64,000 nt of DNA from Alphaproteobacteria bacterium (GTDB lineage: Bacteria > Myxococcota_A > UBA796 > GCA-2862545): NCBI GenBank assembly GCA_020632875.1, contig JACKET010000003.1, positions 124,001 through 188,000 on the forward strand, read 5' to 3'. The stretch's first letter is position 1, and each line of letters opens with the position of its first letter. Of this stretch, positions 34,979 to 47,847 are shown piece by piece. The notes below the pieces were generated by a model, which did no database searches, was not told where the DNA came from, and saw only the letters and a list, made by a program, of their open reading frames with translations. Position numbers and translations under genes: made by a program.

Positions 34979-36876
34979 CGGGCCTCCTCGAAGCGGACCG
35001 TCAACAGGACGGTGCGTCCGGGCAGGGGGTAACCCACGAAGTCCGCGATCGCGGTGTCGACGCGCGGCGACCCCGGATCGAGCGGATTCGCCCGCACGCG
35101 CTGCGTCGTGGTGTCGAGCAGGTTCAACACGTCTGCATCGAGCGCGAAGCCCCCGCCCAGCGGGAAGCGGCCGAACAACCCGTGGATCGGCCGTGGCGCC
35201 TGGCGATTCACGTTGGCCGCATCGGTCCACACGCCATCGGTGAACGCGAAGGTGTGCCCGACGCGCGCCGAACCGCGCAGGAAGGCCGTGCGCTGGTCGA
35301 TCTGGACGCGCGGGATGCGCGGCAGCTCGTTGCCCACGTACGGCTCGGCGAGGTTCACCGACTGCATCGCCGTGGCATTCGTCTGCCAGTCGAGCCACCG
35401 CACCGCGCGCAGGGTGAAGGCCGCTTCGACGCCGCGCACGACGGTCTTCCCGAGGTTCGTCGGCACGGCGACCTGCTGCGCGTTCTGCACGTACACGATG
35501 AGATCGGTGGAGCTCGACTGGAACCCGCCGAGCTCGAGCACGGCATCCGCGGCGTCCACACGGACCCCGACGTCCACCTGCACACCCTGCTCGGGCCGCA
35601 GCCCCGGGCGTCCCGCGAAGGCCCCGCGGTCGCCGAACAGCTCGGTGGGATCGGGCGGACGGAAGTACAGACCGGCATTCGCCCGCACCGACACGGGCCC
35701 CCCGACGCGCCACAGCGCGCCGGCCCGCGGCAGCACGGCGCCCTTCGTGGTCTGCGTGTCGCCGCGCGTGTCGAGCCGAACGGCGCTCACCACGGGTGCC
35801 AACATCCAGCGCCGGCCCGGCCCCCACGCCTCGCCGCCCAGCTGGGCCCGCGCCACCGACCGGCTGCCGGTGTCGCCGAACACGTCGAGCGCCGCGGAGG
35901 CCGCGGCGTCGATGCGCCACACCGGGCCCGACGCCCAACTCGACTGCAGGTCGACCCCCACGCGGGTCGTCGCGTACCGCTCGGTGCCGACGCCGAGCTC
36001 GCCGCCCGGGTCGCGCAGCGTCTCGGCGCGGTTGCGCACGTGGACCCGCGCCCGCACCGGGATTTCGCCGCCCACGTCGAGCTGCGCCACGCCGAGGTTC
36101 TGCGCCGCGCCGTACCGCACCGCCTCGGTCGGCGCCCCCACGAACCCCGGCACGCCCTCCTCGCGGCCCAGCGCGGCATCCAGCAGGGTGAGGCGCCAGC
36201 GGCCCCGCTGCCACCGGGCCCGCAGCATGGCCGACCCGATCCGGGTGTCGTTGTTGGCCCGCGCGAGCACGCGGTCGTCGTCGGCGTCGAACCGGGTGCC
36301 GCGGTCGTCGAGGTACGGGTAGTCGCCGACCGTCGACAGCACCTGCACCGCGCCCCACACATCGCCCCACGCCGTCGGCCGCGAGACGAGGCCCCGCACG
36401 CGGCCCGTGGTCCAGCTCCCCGCGCTGGCCGCCATGGCCGTCGCGTCGCCGTCCCCGGTCACGAGGTTCACGGCGCCGCCCATCGCGGTCCCGCCGAGCG
36501 CGACGGGCGCGTTGCCCCGCCACACCTCGACGCGCTCGAAGCTCCGCAGCGGGAGCTCCGAGAGGTCCACCGCGCCGAACCCGTCGGGGTTGAGCGGCAC
36601 CCCGTCGAGGTGCACCTCGACCTGACGCCCGGTCGAGCCGCGGATCGAGACGCTGGCCCAGTCGCCGAGACCGCCCAGCCGGGTGACCGCCACGCCGCTC
36701 GCCTGGCCGACCACTGCGGCGAGATCGGCCGATTCGGGGATCCGCTCGTCCACCGCGATGGTCGTCACGGCGGCAGGGCTCGACGCCTCGGCGTCGGGGG
36801 CCACGACCACCACGACCTCCTCGGGCTCTGCGGCCGCGGCGCACAGGGCGAGCGCTACAACCACACCCGCACCCAC
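34975..36876 (-). CDS. TonB-dependent outer-membrane receptor
   Basis: 633 aa from the GTG at 36876, overlapping the upstream transporter gene by 22 bp. Signal peptide MGAGVVVALALCAAAA, then a TonB-box-like EEVVVVVAP. The plug domain (residues ~35-140) shows SIRGSTGRQVEVHLDGVPL and VEVWRGNAPVALGGTAMGGA, most like BtuB-type plugs. The rest is a 22-strand barrel. The C-terminus (TVLLTVRFEEAR) lacks the usual terminal aromatic residue. Moves a scarce ligand (vitamin, metal chelate or similar) across the outer membrane using TonB energy. The ECF transporter genes upstream suggest a vitamin or metal; which one is unknown. Confidence 0.9.
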   Translation of the reverse strand: MGAGVVVALALCAAAAEPEEVVVVVAPDAEASSPAAVTTIAVDERIPESADLAAVVGQASGVAVTRLGGLGDWASVSIRGSTGRQVEVHLDGVPLNPDGFGAVDLSELPLRSFERVEVWRGNAPVALGGTAMGGAVNLVTGDGDATAMAASAGSWTTGRVRGLVSRPTAWGDVWGAVQVLSTVGDYPYLDDRGTRFDADDDRVLARANNDTRIGSAMLRARWQRGRWRLTLLDAALGREEGVPGFVGAPTEAVRYGAAQNLGVAQLDVGGEIPVRARVHVRNRAETLRDPGGELGVGTERYATTRVGVDLQSSWASGPVWRIDAAASAALDVFGDTGSRSVARAQLGGEAWGPGRRWMLAPVVSAVRLDTRGDTQTTKGAVLPRAGALWRVGGPVSVRANAGLYFRPPDPTELFGDRGAFAGRPGLRPEQGVQVDVGVRVDAADAVLELGGFQSSSTDLIVYVQNAQQVAVPTNLGKTVVRGVEAAFTLRAVRWLDWQTNATAMQSVNLAEPYVGNELPRIPRVQIDQRTAFLRGSARVGHTFAFTDGVWTDAANVNRQAPRPIHGLFGRFPLGGGFALDADVLNLLDTTTQRVRANPLDPGSPRVDTAIADFVGYPLPGRTVLLTVRFEEAR

Positions 36877-39170
36877 GCATACAGCCCCGCGAGCGACGGG
36901 TGCCGGTACAGGTCCCACAGGTACAGCGCGTAGATCGCCTGCAGCGCGCCCACCGCCGCGACGAGCCCCGAGAAGCCCGCCGCCACGAGCCCGTCGCGCG
37001 TGGGGATCGGCTCCGGTGCCACCGTGCTCGCGGTCGCGTCGAACCCGCGGCTGTCGAGGCTCTCGGCGAGCACGCGGGCCCGGCGCAGCGCCCGCACCAC
37101 GAGAGGCCGCAGCATCGCGAGCTCGGTCGTCACCCAGGCCGCCGGTCCGCGCGCCGACAGCGGGCGACCGCGACGGGCGCGGGCCGTGCGCACGGTCCAC
37201 CACTCCGAGGCGACGACCGGCACGAAGCGCAGCGCGGTCACCGCGAGGAACGCCAGGCCCCCCGGCACCCGCAGCCTCCGCAGCGCCCCGAGCAGCCGGT
37301 CGGGCGTGAAGGTCAGCGCCAGCGCCAGCCCCGCGCTGCTGACGGCCACGAGGCGCGCGCTCTGCACGGCGCCCCACGCGAGCCCCTCCCACCAGAGCGC
37401 GACGGGACCGACGCGAATCGCGGCCGTCCGCGGGAGGTCCCCGTAGAACAGGCCCTGGGAGACCATCGTGCTCCACACCACGGCGGCCACGCCGAGCGCG
37501 ATGCGCCCACGCACCCCGGGCGCCAGCCGGCGCGTCAGAAGCACGCCGAGGCACGCCGCGCCGAGCAACCCGAGCAGGGCGGCCCCGTCCAGCAGCACCG
37601 CCAACAGCCCGACCCCGAGGACGGCGGCCATCCCACCCGCCGGCCCCAGCCACGGCTCCGCCGCTCCCGGCTCCACGGGCTCGGGGCGCGGCTCCACCCG
37701 ACCCTCCTCGCGACCCGACCCGACCGGCCCGTCCCCTGCCGACCCGAGCTGGCGCTCCACGTCCGCGAGGGGCCAACCCCGGGCGGCCTGCTCGCGCTGG
37801 AGGGCGGGCAAGGGCCCGTGCAGCAGGGCCTCGTGGGGAGGTCCGTCGGCGACGAGCCCGTCCGGGCCGAGCATCCAGACGCGCGTGGCCCAGCGCAGCG
37901 CGAGCTCGACGTCGTGCGTCGCGAACACCACCGCCCCGTCCACCGCGCGGCACGCTGCGGCGAGCGTCGCGTCGACGGCATCGCTGTGCTGGCCGGCGGT
38001 CGGCTCGTCGAGGAGCAGGATCCGCGGCCCGATCGCCGTGGCCGCCGCGACCGCGAGGCGCAGGCGCTGCCCCCGCGACAGCCCGTGCGGCGACCGCGCC
38101 TCCAGCCCGTCGAGACCGAAGTCCGCGAGGCCCACCACCGGGCTCGCGCCGCGCTCGGCGGGACCATAGGCGAGCTCCTCCGCGACGGTCGTGCAGAAGA
38201 GCGAGAGGTCGGGATCCTGCGGGACGTGCACTGCACCCGGCGCCCTCGCGAGGTCGTCGAGCAACGTCGACTTCCCCACGCCGTTCGGCCCCACCACGGC
38301 CACCCGCTCCCCCGCGCCGACCACGAGCTCCGGGAGCGCGCACAGCACGCGTCCGTCGCGCTCCAGCGGCCCCGCGGGGCGCGTCAGCACGGGCGCCCCC
38401 GCCTCCGGAGCCTCCCAGCGCACCGGCCCCGACAGCCCTCCCGCAGCGGCGATCCGGCGCAGCGGGGGCACCTGCAGGCCGTCCCCGGCGAGCAGCGCGT
38501 CCGGCGGGTCGGCGCCGTCGAACGCCACGCGCCCCTCCCGCAGCACGACCACGCGATCCGCCCACTCGAGCGTCGCGTCGAGCCGGTGCTCCACGAGCAG
38601 CACCGCGTGGCCCGAGCGCGCCAGCTCGTCTAGCGCCGCGAGGAGCGCGCGGCCGCCGAGCGGATCGAGGTGCGCGAGCGGCTCGTCGAGGAGCAGCAGC
38701 CCCGCCCCGCACCCGAGCCCCGCCGCCACCACGAGGCGCTGCTGCTGGCCGCCCGACAGCCGCCGCGGGTCCCGCGCGTCGTCGAGCCCGAGCCCGACCC
38801 GCGCGAGCTGAGCCTCCACGTCCACCGAGACGCCGACGGAGGCGGGCGCGAAGCGCACCTCGTCCCCCACGGAGCCCGTCACGAGCTGGTCTCCGGGCTG
38901 CTGGAACACGACGCCCACGTTCCGGGCGCGCTCGGCGCCCGTCCAGCCCGCCGGGTCCCGCCCCGCGACCTCGAGGCGACCTTCCGCCCGCCCGAGCCCG
39001 TGCTGCTGGAGCAGGCCCGCCGCGAGGCGCACGAGCGTGCTCTTCCCGCAGCCCGACGGACCCGTGAGCAGCACGCGCTCCCCGGGCCGCACCACGAGAT
39101 CCACGCCGTCGAGACCGCGCGTTCCGTCGGCCCACGTCCACCGGAGCCCGTCGGCGCGCAGGGTGCTCAA
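36855..39170 (-). CDS. ECF transporter: two ATPases and the T component fused
   Basis: 771 aa from the TTG at 39170, which overlaps the stop of the S-component-like gene (TTGA). Residues 1-230 are a first EcfA ATPase (Walker A GPSGCGKST at 37-45, Q-loop FQQPGDQL, signature LSGGQQQRL, LLLLDEPLAHLD). Residues ~275-470 are a second (VVGPNGVGKST, LSRGQRLRL, ILLLDEPTAGQHS, His-switch FATHD). After a charged linker, residues ~510-771 are an EcfT membrane protein with about five helices and the coupling-helix motif ARARRGRPLSARGP followed later by ESLDSRGFD. Usually these are three separate genes; A-A-T in one chain is uncommon. Confidence 0.9.
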   Translation of the reverse strand: MSTLRADGLRWTWADGTRGLDGVDLVVRPGERVLLTGPSGCGKSTLVRLAAGLLQQHGLGRAEGRLEVAGRDPAGWTGAERARNVGVVFQQPGDQLVTGSVGDEVRFAPASVGVSVDVEAQLARVGLGLDDARDPRRLSGGQQQRLVVAAGLGCGAGLLLLDEPLAHLDPLGGRALLAALDELARSGHAVLLVEHRLDATLEWADRVVVLREGRVAFDGADPPDALLAGDGLQVPPLRRIAAAGGLSGPVRWEAPEAGAPVLTRPAGPLERDGRVLCALPELVVGAGERVAVVGPNGVGKSTLLDDLARAPGAVHVPQDPDLSLFCTTVAEELAYGPAERGASPVVGLADFGLDGLEARSPHGLSRGQRLRLAVAAATAIGPRILLLDEPTAGQHSDAVDATLAAACRAVDGAVVFATHDVELALRWATRVWMLGPDGLVADGPPHEALLHGPLPALQREQAARGWPLADVERQLGSAGDGPVGSGREEGRVEPRPEPVEPGAAEPWLGPAGGMAAVLGVGLLAVLLDGAALLGLLGAACLGVLLTRRLAPGVRGRIALGVAAVVWSTMVSQGLFYGDLPRTAAIRVGPVALWWEGLAWGAVQSARLVAVSSAGLALALTFTPDRLLGALRRLRVPGGLAFLAVTALRFVPVVASEWWTVRTARARRGRPLSARGPAAWVTTELAMLRPLVVRALRRARVLAESLDSRGFDATASTVAPEPIPTRDGLVAAGFSGLVAAVGALQAIYALYLWDLYRHPSLAGLYAWVRVWL

Positions 39171-40867
39171 CCGACCCTCCGCAGCGAGCGCGCGAACGGC
39201 ACGGCCAGCGCGCACCCGATGGCCGCGTACAACAGCCCCGGGCCGAGCACCGTCGCCGCGACGTACCACTCCGCGTAGTACAGCCGGTACAGCACGACCG
39301 ACACGGCCAGCGCGACGCCCGTGGCCAGCGCGTTGGGCACGGCCAACCCGCCCGCGAGCCGCGCCCAGGCGAGCCATCCCGGCCCGTCGAGCCAGCGGTC
39401 CGACCGGGTCACGCCCGTCGCGAACAGCGCGAGCTCGGTGAGGAACACGGTGTTGCCCAGGTACAGCGCGTCGACCGGGTGCACCGCGCCGAGCGCGAGC
39501 GCCCGCATCAGCCAGCCCACCAGCGTCGCCAGCGCGAAGACCCCGACGCGCGGCACGAGCGCGAGCAGCGCCGCCACGAGGCTCATCCGCACGGCGTCGT
39601 CGGCGAGCCCGAGCACGAAGGGCGCGAACGGGCCCAGCACGCTGGAGAGGCCCAGCCCGAGCACCTGGCTGGCGGCCCCCACCGTGAACGACAGGCTACC
39701 GAACACCGCCACCGTCGTGAGCTGGCCCGTCGAGCGGCCGAGCCAGCGCGACAGCCCGCCCGCGATGCCGAGCCAGCCGAGCAGCATCCCCACGCCCCCG
39801 AGCACCAGCGCCGCCGAGGCCCACGGGGTGCCGCGCTCGACGACCAGCGGGAGCCGCGCCTCGTGCAGCACGTCGGAGCTGCCGAGCGCGCGGACGGACA
39901 GCTCGACCTCGGCCTCGAGCGGACCGGGGATCGCGGCGCGGTCGACGTACACCGGGAGCGCGGCCGACACGGGCTCGCCGGGCGGCACGCGCACCAGGCG
40001 TCGCACGGTGTCGAGGTCGACGGCATCCCGCAGCCGGGGCCGGAACGCCGGGTGCGGCACGCCCTCGTGGAGCACGCGGGCCGTCACGACCGCGTTGATC
40101 GGGCGGTCCGAGCGGTTCGCGAGCGTCGCGGCGACGTACGTGCGCGGCGCCTGGTCGTCCCGCGGCCGGAACCCGAGGTGGAACCGGTCGAGGAAGGCGT
40201 CCCACCACGGAGCGGCGAGCTGGATCCGCCCGACTGGCGCGGTGCGATCGATGGAGCCGTCGCCGCGCGCCGGCAGCGCGACCCCGACGAGGGCGAGCCG
40301 CTCCCGGGCCTCCGCGACCGCCAGCGGCCGGGGCTCCACACGCACGGGGACCTCGAAAGCCCCCGCCCACACGCGGCCCTCGACGGGATGCTCGCCGAGA
40401 TCGACCGTGAGCACGGCCCGCTCGCCCGCGACCATCGCGCGCTCCCCGGTCTCCGCGCCGAGCGCCCAGTGCAGCGCCAGGTCGCGCTGCGCGGTCACCA
40501 CGAGCCCCACGCGGACCGCCGTGCCCACGGGCACGTCGACGGGCATGCCGGCCGGCAGGGCGTCCTGGCCGAGCGGAGCCTCGACGTGAAGCGCGAAGGG
40601 CCCGGAATCCGGGACCTCGAGTGCGGTGCGCGCGCTCTGGCCGCCCCCGGTGGCCACCACCTCGTACGCCCCCGGCGGCAGCGGCGCACGCACCGACGCC
40701 CGCTCGGAGGGGGGCGTGACGTGGCGCGCCACCACGACGGCTCCGGAGGCGTCCTGCACCTCGACGCGGTCGAGCGGGATCGTCGCCTCGACCACGGCGC
40801 CGCTGGCGTCGCGCGAAGCCTCGATCTCGAGGACGGGAGGGGCGCAGGCGAGGAGGAACGGGATCAT
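39167..40867 (-). CDS. Lipoprotein ectodomain fused to an S-component-like membrane domain
   Basis: 566 aa from the ATG at 40867 (ATGA overlap with the upstream gene). Starts MIPFLLAC, a signal of only eight residues before the putative lipid Cys. Residues ~10-330 are extracytoplasmic beta-domains (IPLDRVEVQDASGAVVVARH, ATLANRSDRPINAVVTARV). A transmembrane anchor follows near 345 (ALVLGGVGMLLGWLGIAGG). Residues ~380-560 hold about six more helices with a layout and sequence style of ECF substrate-binding (S) components such as YkoE (TVAVFGSLSFTVGAASQV, then LGNTVFLTELALFATG). With the EcfA-A-T gene next to it, it is probably the substrate-specific subunit. The S-component assignment is by context and helix pattern, not by a diagnostic motif. 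Confidence 0.62.
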   Translation of the reverse strand: MIPFLLACAPPVLEIEASRDASGAVVEATIPLDRVEVQDASGAVVVARHVTPPSERASVRAPLPPGAYEVVATGGGQSARTALEVPDSGPFALHVEAPLGQDALPAGMPVDVPVGTAVRVGLVVTAQRDLALHWALGAETGERAMVAGERAVLTVDLGEHPVEGRVWAGAFEVPVRVEPRPLAVAEARERLALVGVALPARGDGSIDRTAPVGRIQLAAPWWDAFLDRFHLGFRPRDDQAPRTYVAATLANRSDRPINAVVTARVLHEGVPHPAFRPRLRDAVDLDTVRRLVRVPPGEPVSAALPVYVDRAAIPGPLEAEVELSVRALGSSDVLHEARLPLVVERGTPWASAALVLGGVGMLLGWLGIAGGLSRWLGRSTGQLTTVAVFGSLSFTVGAASQVLGLGLSSVLGPFAPFVLGLADDAVRMSLVAALLALVPRVGVFALATLVGWLMRALALGAVHPVDALYLGNTVFLTELALFATGVTRSDRWLDGPGWLAWARLAGGLAVPNALATGVALAVSVVLYRLYYAEWYVAATVLGPGLLYAAIGCALAVPFARSLRRVG

Positions 40868-42362
40868 AGGAACAGGGTCACCCGGTATTCCCCCACGACC
40901 GCGTCGCCCGCCTTCCGCGGGAACGAGGCGACCGCGAGCCGCCCGTCGGGGGCGATCGCGGTCCGGAAGAACACCGGCTGACCGGTTCCACAGCTCGCGG
41001 CGATCCGCTCGACCCCGCTGCCCCCGCGCGTCCGGTCGAGCACGAGGACCCCGTATCGATCGGGCTCGTCGTGCCCGGGCTTCGGGCCCACGCCCACGGC
41101 GACCCAGCGATCGCGGACCGTGAGGCCGTGCAGCGCCTCTTCGCCCCGCCACGTCCACAGCGTCGCGAGGGTGGTGGGATCGAGCGCGAAGAGCGTGTCC
41201 TCCTGCGGGTGCGCCTCGGGGGGCTGCAGGTCCGGGCGGCTCGCGCTGTACGGGATCGACGTGCCGCTCGTGATCGCGAGGACCACGTCGCCCGCGTCGA
41301 CGAGGTGCCCGAGCGTCGCGGCGATGGGGACGTCGCCCGCGAGGAGCGGCGTGCCGAGCTCGCGGACGCGGTCGGGGCGCCACACGCGGCCGTCGGCGAG
41401 CCCGAGCGTGGTGCGGTCGCCGTGCAGCCCGATGGCCTCCCAGACGAACGCCCGGTCGAACCACGGCTGGAGCGGCTCGGGACGCAGCGCGGCAGTCGGG
41501 ACGAGGGTCGCCCGGTCGAGCACCGCGACGCCACCCACGGGGATGCCCACCGGGTCGGGCCCTCCGGCGGACCGGCTCACGGACACCGCGACGCGACCGC
41601 CCTCTGCAGCGAGCGCGAGGAACGTGGCGTCGGCGGGGGCCTCGGGCCAGGCAGCCACCACGTCGAAGCCCACGTCGGTGCGGGCCAGGCGCCACACCCG
41701 CGAGCGGTTCCGCCGGCCCTCGGGCGCGTCCCAGCCGTGTGCGCCGACGAGCACGAGCGTGCCGTCGTCGCCGATGTCGAGGCCGTACGCGCCCGGAAGC
41801 GTGTACAGGCCGTACACGTCGTCCGGGCCCGGCGGCGCGGAGCTCTCGAGGTCGTCGGCCATGCGGAAGGTCGCCCGGTCGTCGAGCGTCTCGGGGTCGA
41901 GCGCGCGCAGCAGCCCGTCGACGGACTGCTCCACCGCGTACAGCTCGCGCCCGTCGGGGCTCCACGCGACCCGCTTGATCGCGGACTCCGCGACGCGGCG
42001 GCGCGCGCGCACCTCGCCGGTCCACCCGTCCAGCACGAGGATCTCGCCGAGGTAGGTGCCCACCGCGAGCCTCCCGCCGTCCCCGTCGAACGCCAGCGCC
42101 GTGTCGGGCGCGCTGATCCCGCGCGCCACGAGCTGCGTGAGGTCGCCGAGCCCGACCTCGGCGAGGGCCGTGCACTCCGCCACGCGGGGCGCCACGTCCC
42201 CACCCACCCGATCGCCCGGTGCCCAGGCCCGCGCCTCGAACCGCCGCCCGTCGGCGAGCGTCCGCCCCTCCCCGGCGGCCGTCACGAGCCCCGACCGCAC
42301 GAACACCGGCGGAGACGGGGGCTCGGGGCGGGTGCAGGCCACCAGCGCCAGCAGCACGGCGC

Positions 42363-42366
<4 letters not shown>
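40864..42366 (-). CDS. WD40-like repeat lipoprotein
   Basis: 500 aa from the ATG at 42366 (ATGA overlap with the kinase stop). Signal MSAVLLALVAC (Cys11, uncharged). The mature protein has WD40/beta-propeller blades (GGRLAVGTYLGEILVLDGW, IKRVAWSPDGRELYAVEQ, GLDIGDDGTLVLVGAHGWD). Periplasmic or surface location. Second gene of the transport operon; it could be the input domain for the kinase or a ligand-binding protein. No catalytic motif. Confidence 0.8.
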
Positions 42367-45959
<3,593 letters not shown>

Positions 45960-46005
45960 GATGCCATCCGGGATGCGATGCGGGTAGGCTTCGCGCGGAG
46001 GTCAC

Positions 46006-47847
46006 GTGTCGGTGTTCGCGACGTTGGTGGGCCGTTGGACGCCGAAAGCGCCCGCGGTGACGTACGAGGGCACGACCGTGACCTATGGCGACCTCGAGGT
46101 CCGCGCGCTGCGGGCCGCGGGGTGGTTGCGGGGGCGCGGTGTCGCGAAGGGCGATGTCGTGGCCGTGAAGCTCGACAAGGAGCTGGTGTTCCTCGACCTG
46201 CACCTCGGCGCCCTGGCGATCGGCGCCGTGACCCTGCCCCTGCACACGAACGCCACGCCGCGCGAGGTGGCCGACCTCACCGCGGATGCCGGGGCGAAGC
46301 TCCTCGTCGACGACCCCGCGGTGGCCGCGGCGATCGCGGAGCACCCGCCCACCACGCCCGCCGACGTGGGGCCGGACGAGCTCGCCGTGCTCTGCTACAC
46401 GTCCGGCACCACGGGGCGGCCGAAGGGCGCGTGCATCACGCACCGCAACCTGCTCGCCACCGTCACCGCGCTGCACGAGGCCTGGCGCTGGAGCGCCGAC
46501 GACGTCCTGGTGCACGCCCTGCCGCTCTTCCACATCCACGGGCTGTTCGTGGCGCAGCACGGCGCGATGTACGCGGGGGCGCACGCGGTCTGGCTCCGGA
46601 AGTTCCGGCCCGACGCCGTGCTCGAGGCCCTCCGTCGCGCGACGATCTACATGGGGGTCCCGACGCACTACGCGCGGCTGCTCGAGAGCGACGCCCGCCC
46701 CGATCTGGCGCACGTGCGCCTGTTCACCTCGGGCAGCGCGCCGCTCCCGGCCTCGGCGCACACGGCGTTCGAGCAGGCGTTCGGTCACCGCATCGTCGAG
46801 CGCTACGGCATGACCGAGGTCGGCATCGTGCTGTCGAACCCCTACGACGGCGAGCGGAGGCCCGGTGCGGTGGGCTTTCCGCTGCCCGGTGTGCGCGCGA
46901 AGGTCACCGACGCCGGGGGGGCCGAGGTCCCGCGGAACGCGGTCGGCGAGATCCGGATCGCCGGGCCGAGCGTGTGCGCGGGCTACCTGAACCGCCCAGA
47001 GGCGACGGCGGCCGCGCTGGGCGACGGCTGGATGCACACCGGCGATCTCGGCTTCGTCGACGACGACGGGTACTTCCACGTGGTCGGGCGCGAGTCCGAC
47101 ATGATCCTGTCGGGCGGGCTGAACGTGTACCCGAGCGAGGTCGAGGCCGTGCTGGCCGAGGATCCCGCGGTGGCGGAGCCCGCCGTGTTCGGCATCCCCG
47201 ACGCCGACCTCGGCGAGCGCGTGTGCGTCGCGATCGTCCCGCGTGGGCCGTGGGATCCCGACGCGATCGAAGCGCGCACCCGGGCCCTCGTCAACGCGTA
47301 CAAGCTGCCGCGCCGCTGGTTCCGCGTCGACGCGCTGCCGCGCAATGCGATGGGCAAGGTGCAGAAGGCCGTCCTGCGCGAGCGCTACGCGGTCTCCGTG
47401 CGCGAGGCCCGCCCCGACGAGGCCGAGCGCATCGCCACGTGGAACGAGGCCCTCTGCGCCGAGACCGAGAGCTTCCGCCTCGACCCCGCGACCGTGCGGG
47501 CCGGCGTGCAGCGGGTCTTCGAGGGCTCGGTGGGCGCGCGGTACTTCGTGGCCGAGCGGGGCGGCGAGCCCGCGGGCCAGCTGATGATCACGCGCGAGTG
47601 GAGCGACTGGCGCGACCGCTTCGTGTGGTGGATCCAGTCAGTATACGTGCCGCCCGACCACCGGCGGGCCGGCGTGTACACGGCGCTCCACGAGCACGCC
47701 GTGCGCCAGGCCCGCCTCGAGGGGGCCGGTGGGCTGCGCCTCTACGTCGAGACCGCCAACACGGCGGCGATGCGCACGTACGAGCGCGTGGGCATGACGG
47801 CCGAGCACTACCGGATGTACGAGCAGATGCTCACGGAGGAAGGATGA
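46006..47847 (+). CDS. Acyl-CoA synthetase (MatB-like) fused to GNAT acetyltransferase
   Basis: 613 aa from the GTG at 46006, with GGAGGT upstream. Residues 1-465 are an AMP-forming acyl-CoA synthetase: P-loop CYTSGTTGRPKG, RYGMTEVG, TGDLGFVDDDGY and the catalytic Lys in RNAMGKVQK. The LPLFHIHGLF segment and overall length are closest to malonyl-CoA synthetases (MatB). Residues ~467-610 are a GNAT N-acyltransferase (VSVREARPDEAERI, YVPPDHRRAGVYTAL with the acetyl-CoA loop, YERVGMTAEHYRMY). Having activator and transferase in one chain suggests the acyl-CoA is passed to an amine or protein lysine. Substrate is inferred. First gene of a five-gene overlapping operon. Confidence 0.88.
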   Translation: MSVFATLVGRWTPKAPAVTYEGTTVTYGDLEVRALRAAGWLRGRGVAKGDVVAVKLDKELVFLDLHLGALAIGAVTLPLHTNATPREVADLTADAGAKLLVDDPAVAAAIAEHPPTTPADVGPDELAVLCYTSGTTGRPKGACITHRNLLATVTALHEAWRWSADDVLVHALPLFHIHGLFVAQHGAMYAGAHAVWLRKFRPDAVLEALRRATIYMGVPTHYARLLESDARPDLAHVRLFTSGSAPLPASAHTAFEQAFGHRIVERYGMTEVGIVLSNPYDGERRPGAVGFPLPGVRAKVTDAGGAEVPRNAVGEIRIAGPSVCAGYLNRPEATAAALGDGWMHTGDLGFVDDDGYFHVVGRESDMILSGGLNVYPSEVEAVLAEDPAVAEPAVFGIPDADLGERVCVAIVPRGPWDPDAIEARTRALVNAYKLPRRWFRVDALPRNAMGKVQKAVLRERYAVSVREARPDEAERIATWNEALCAETESFRLDPATVRAGVQRVFEGSVGARYFVAERGGEPAGQLMITREWSDWRDRFVWWIQSVYVPPDHRRAGVYTALHEHAVRQARLEGAGGLRLYVETANTAAMRTYERVGMTAEHYRMYEQMLTEEG

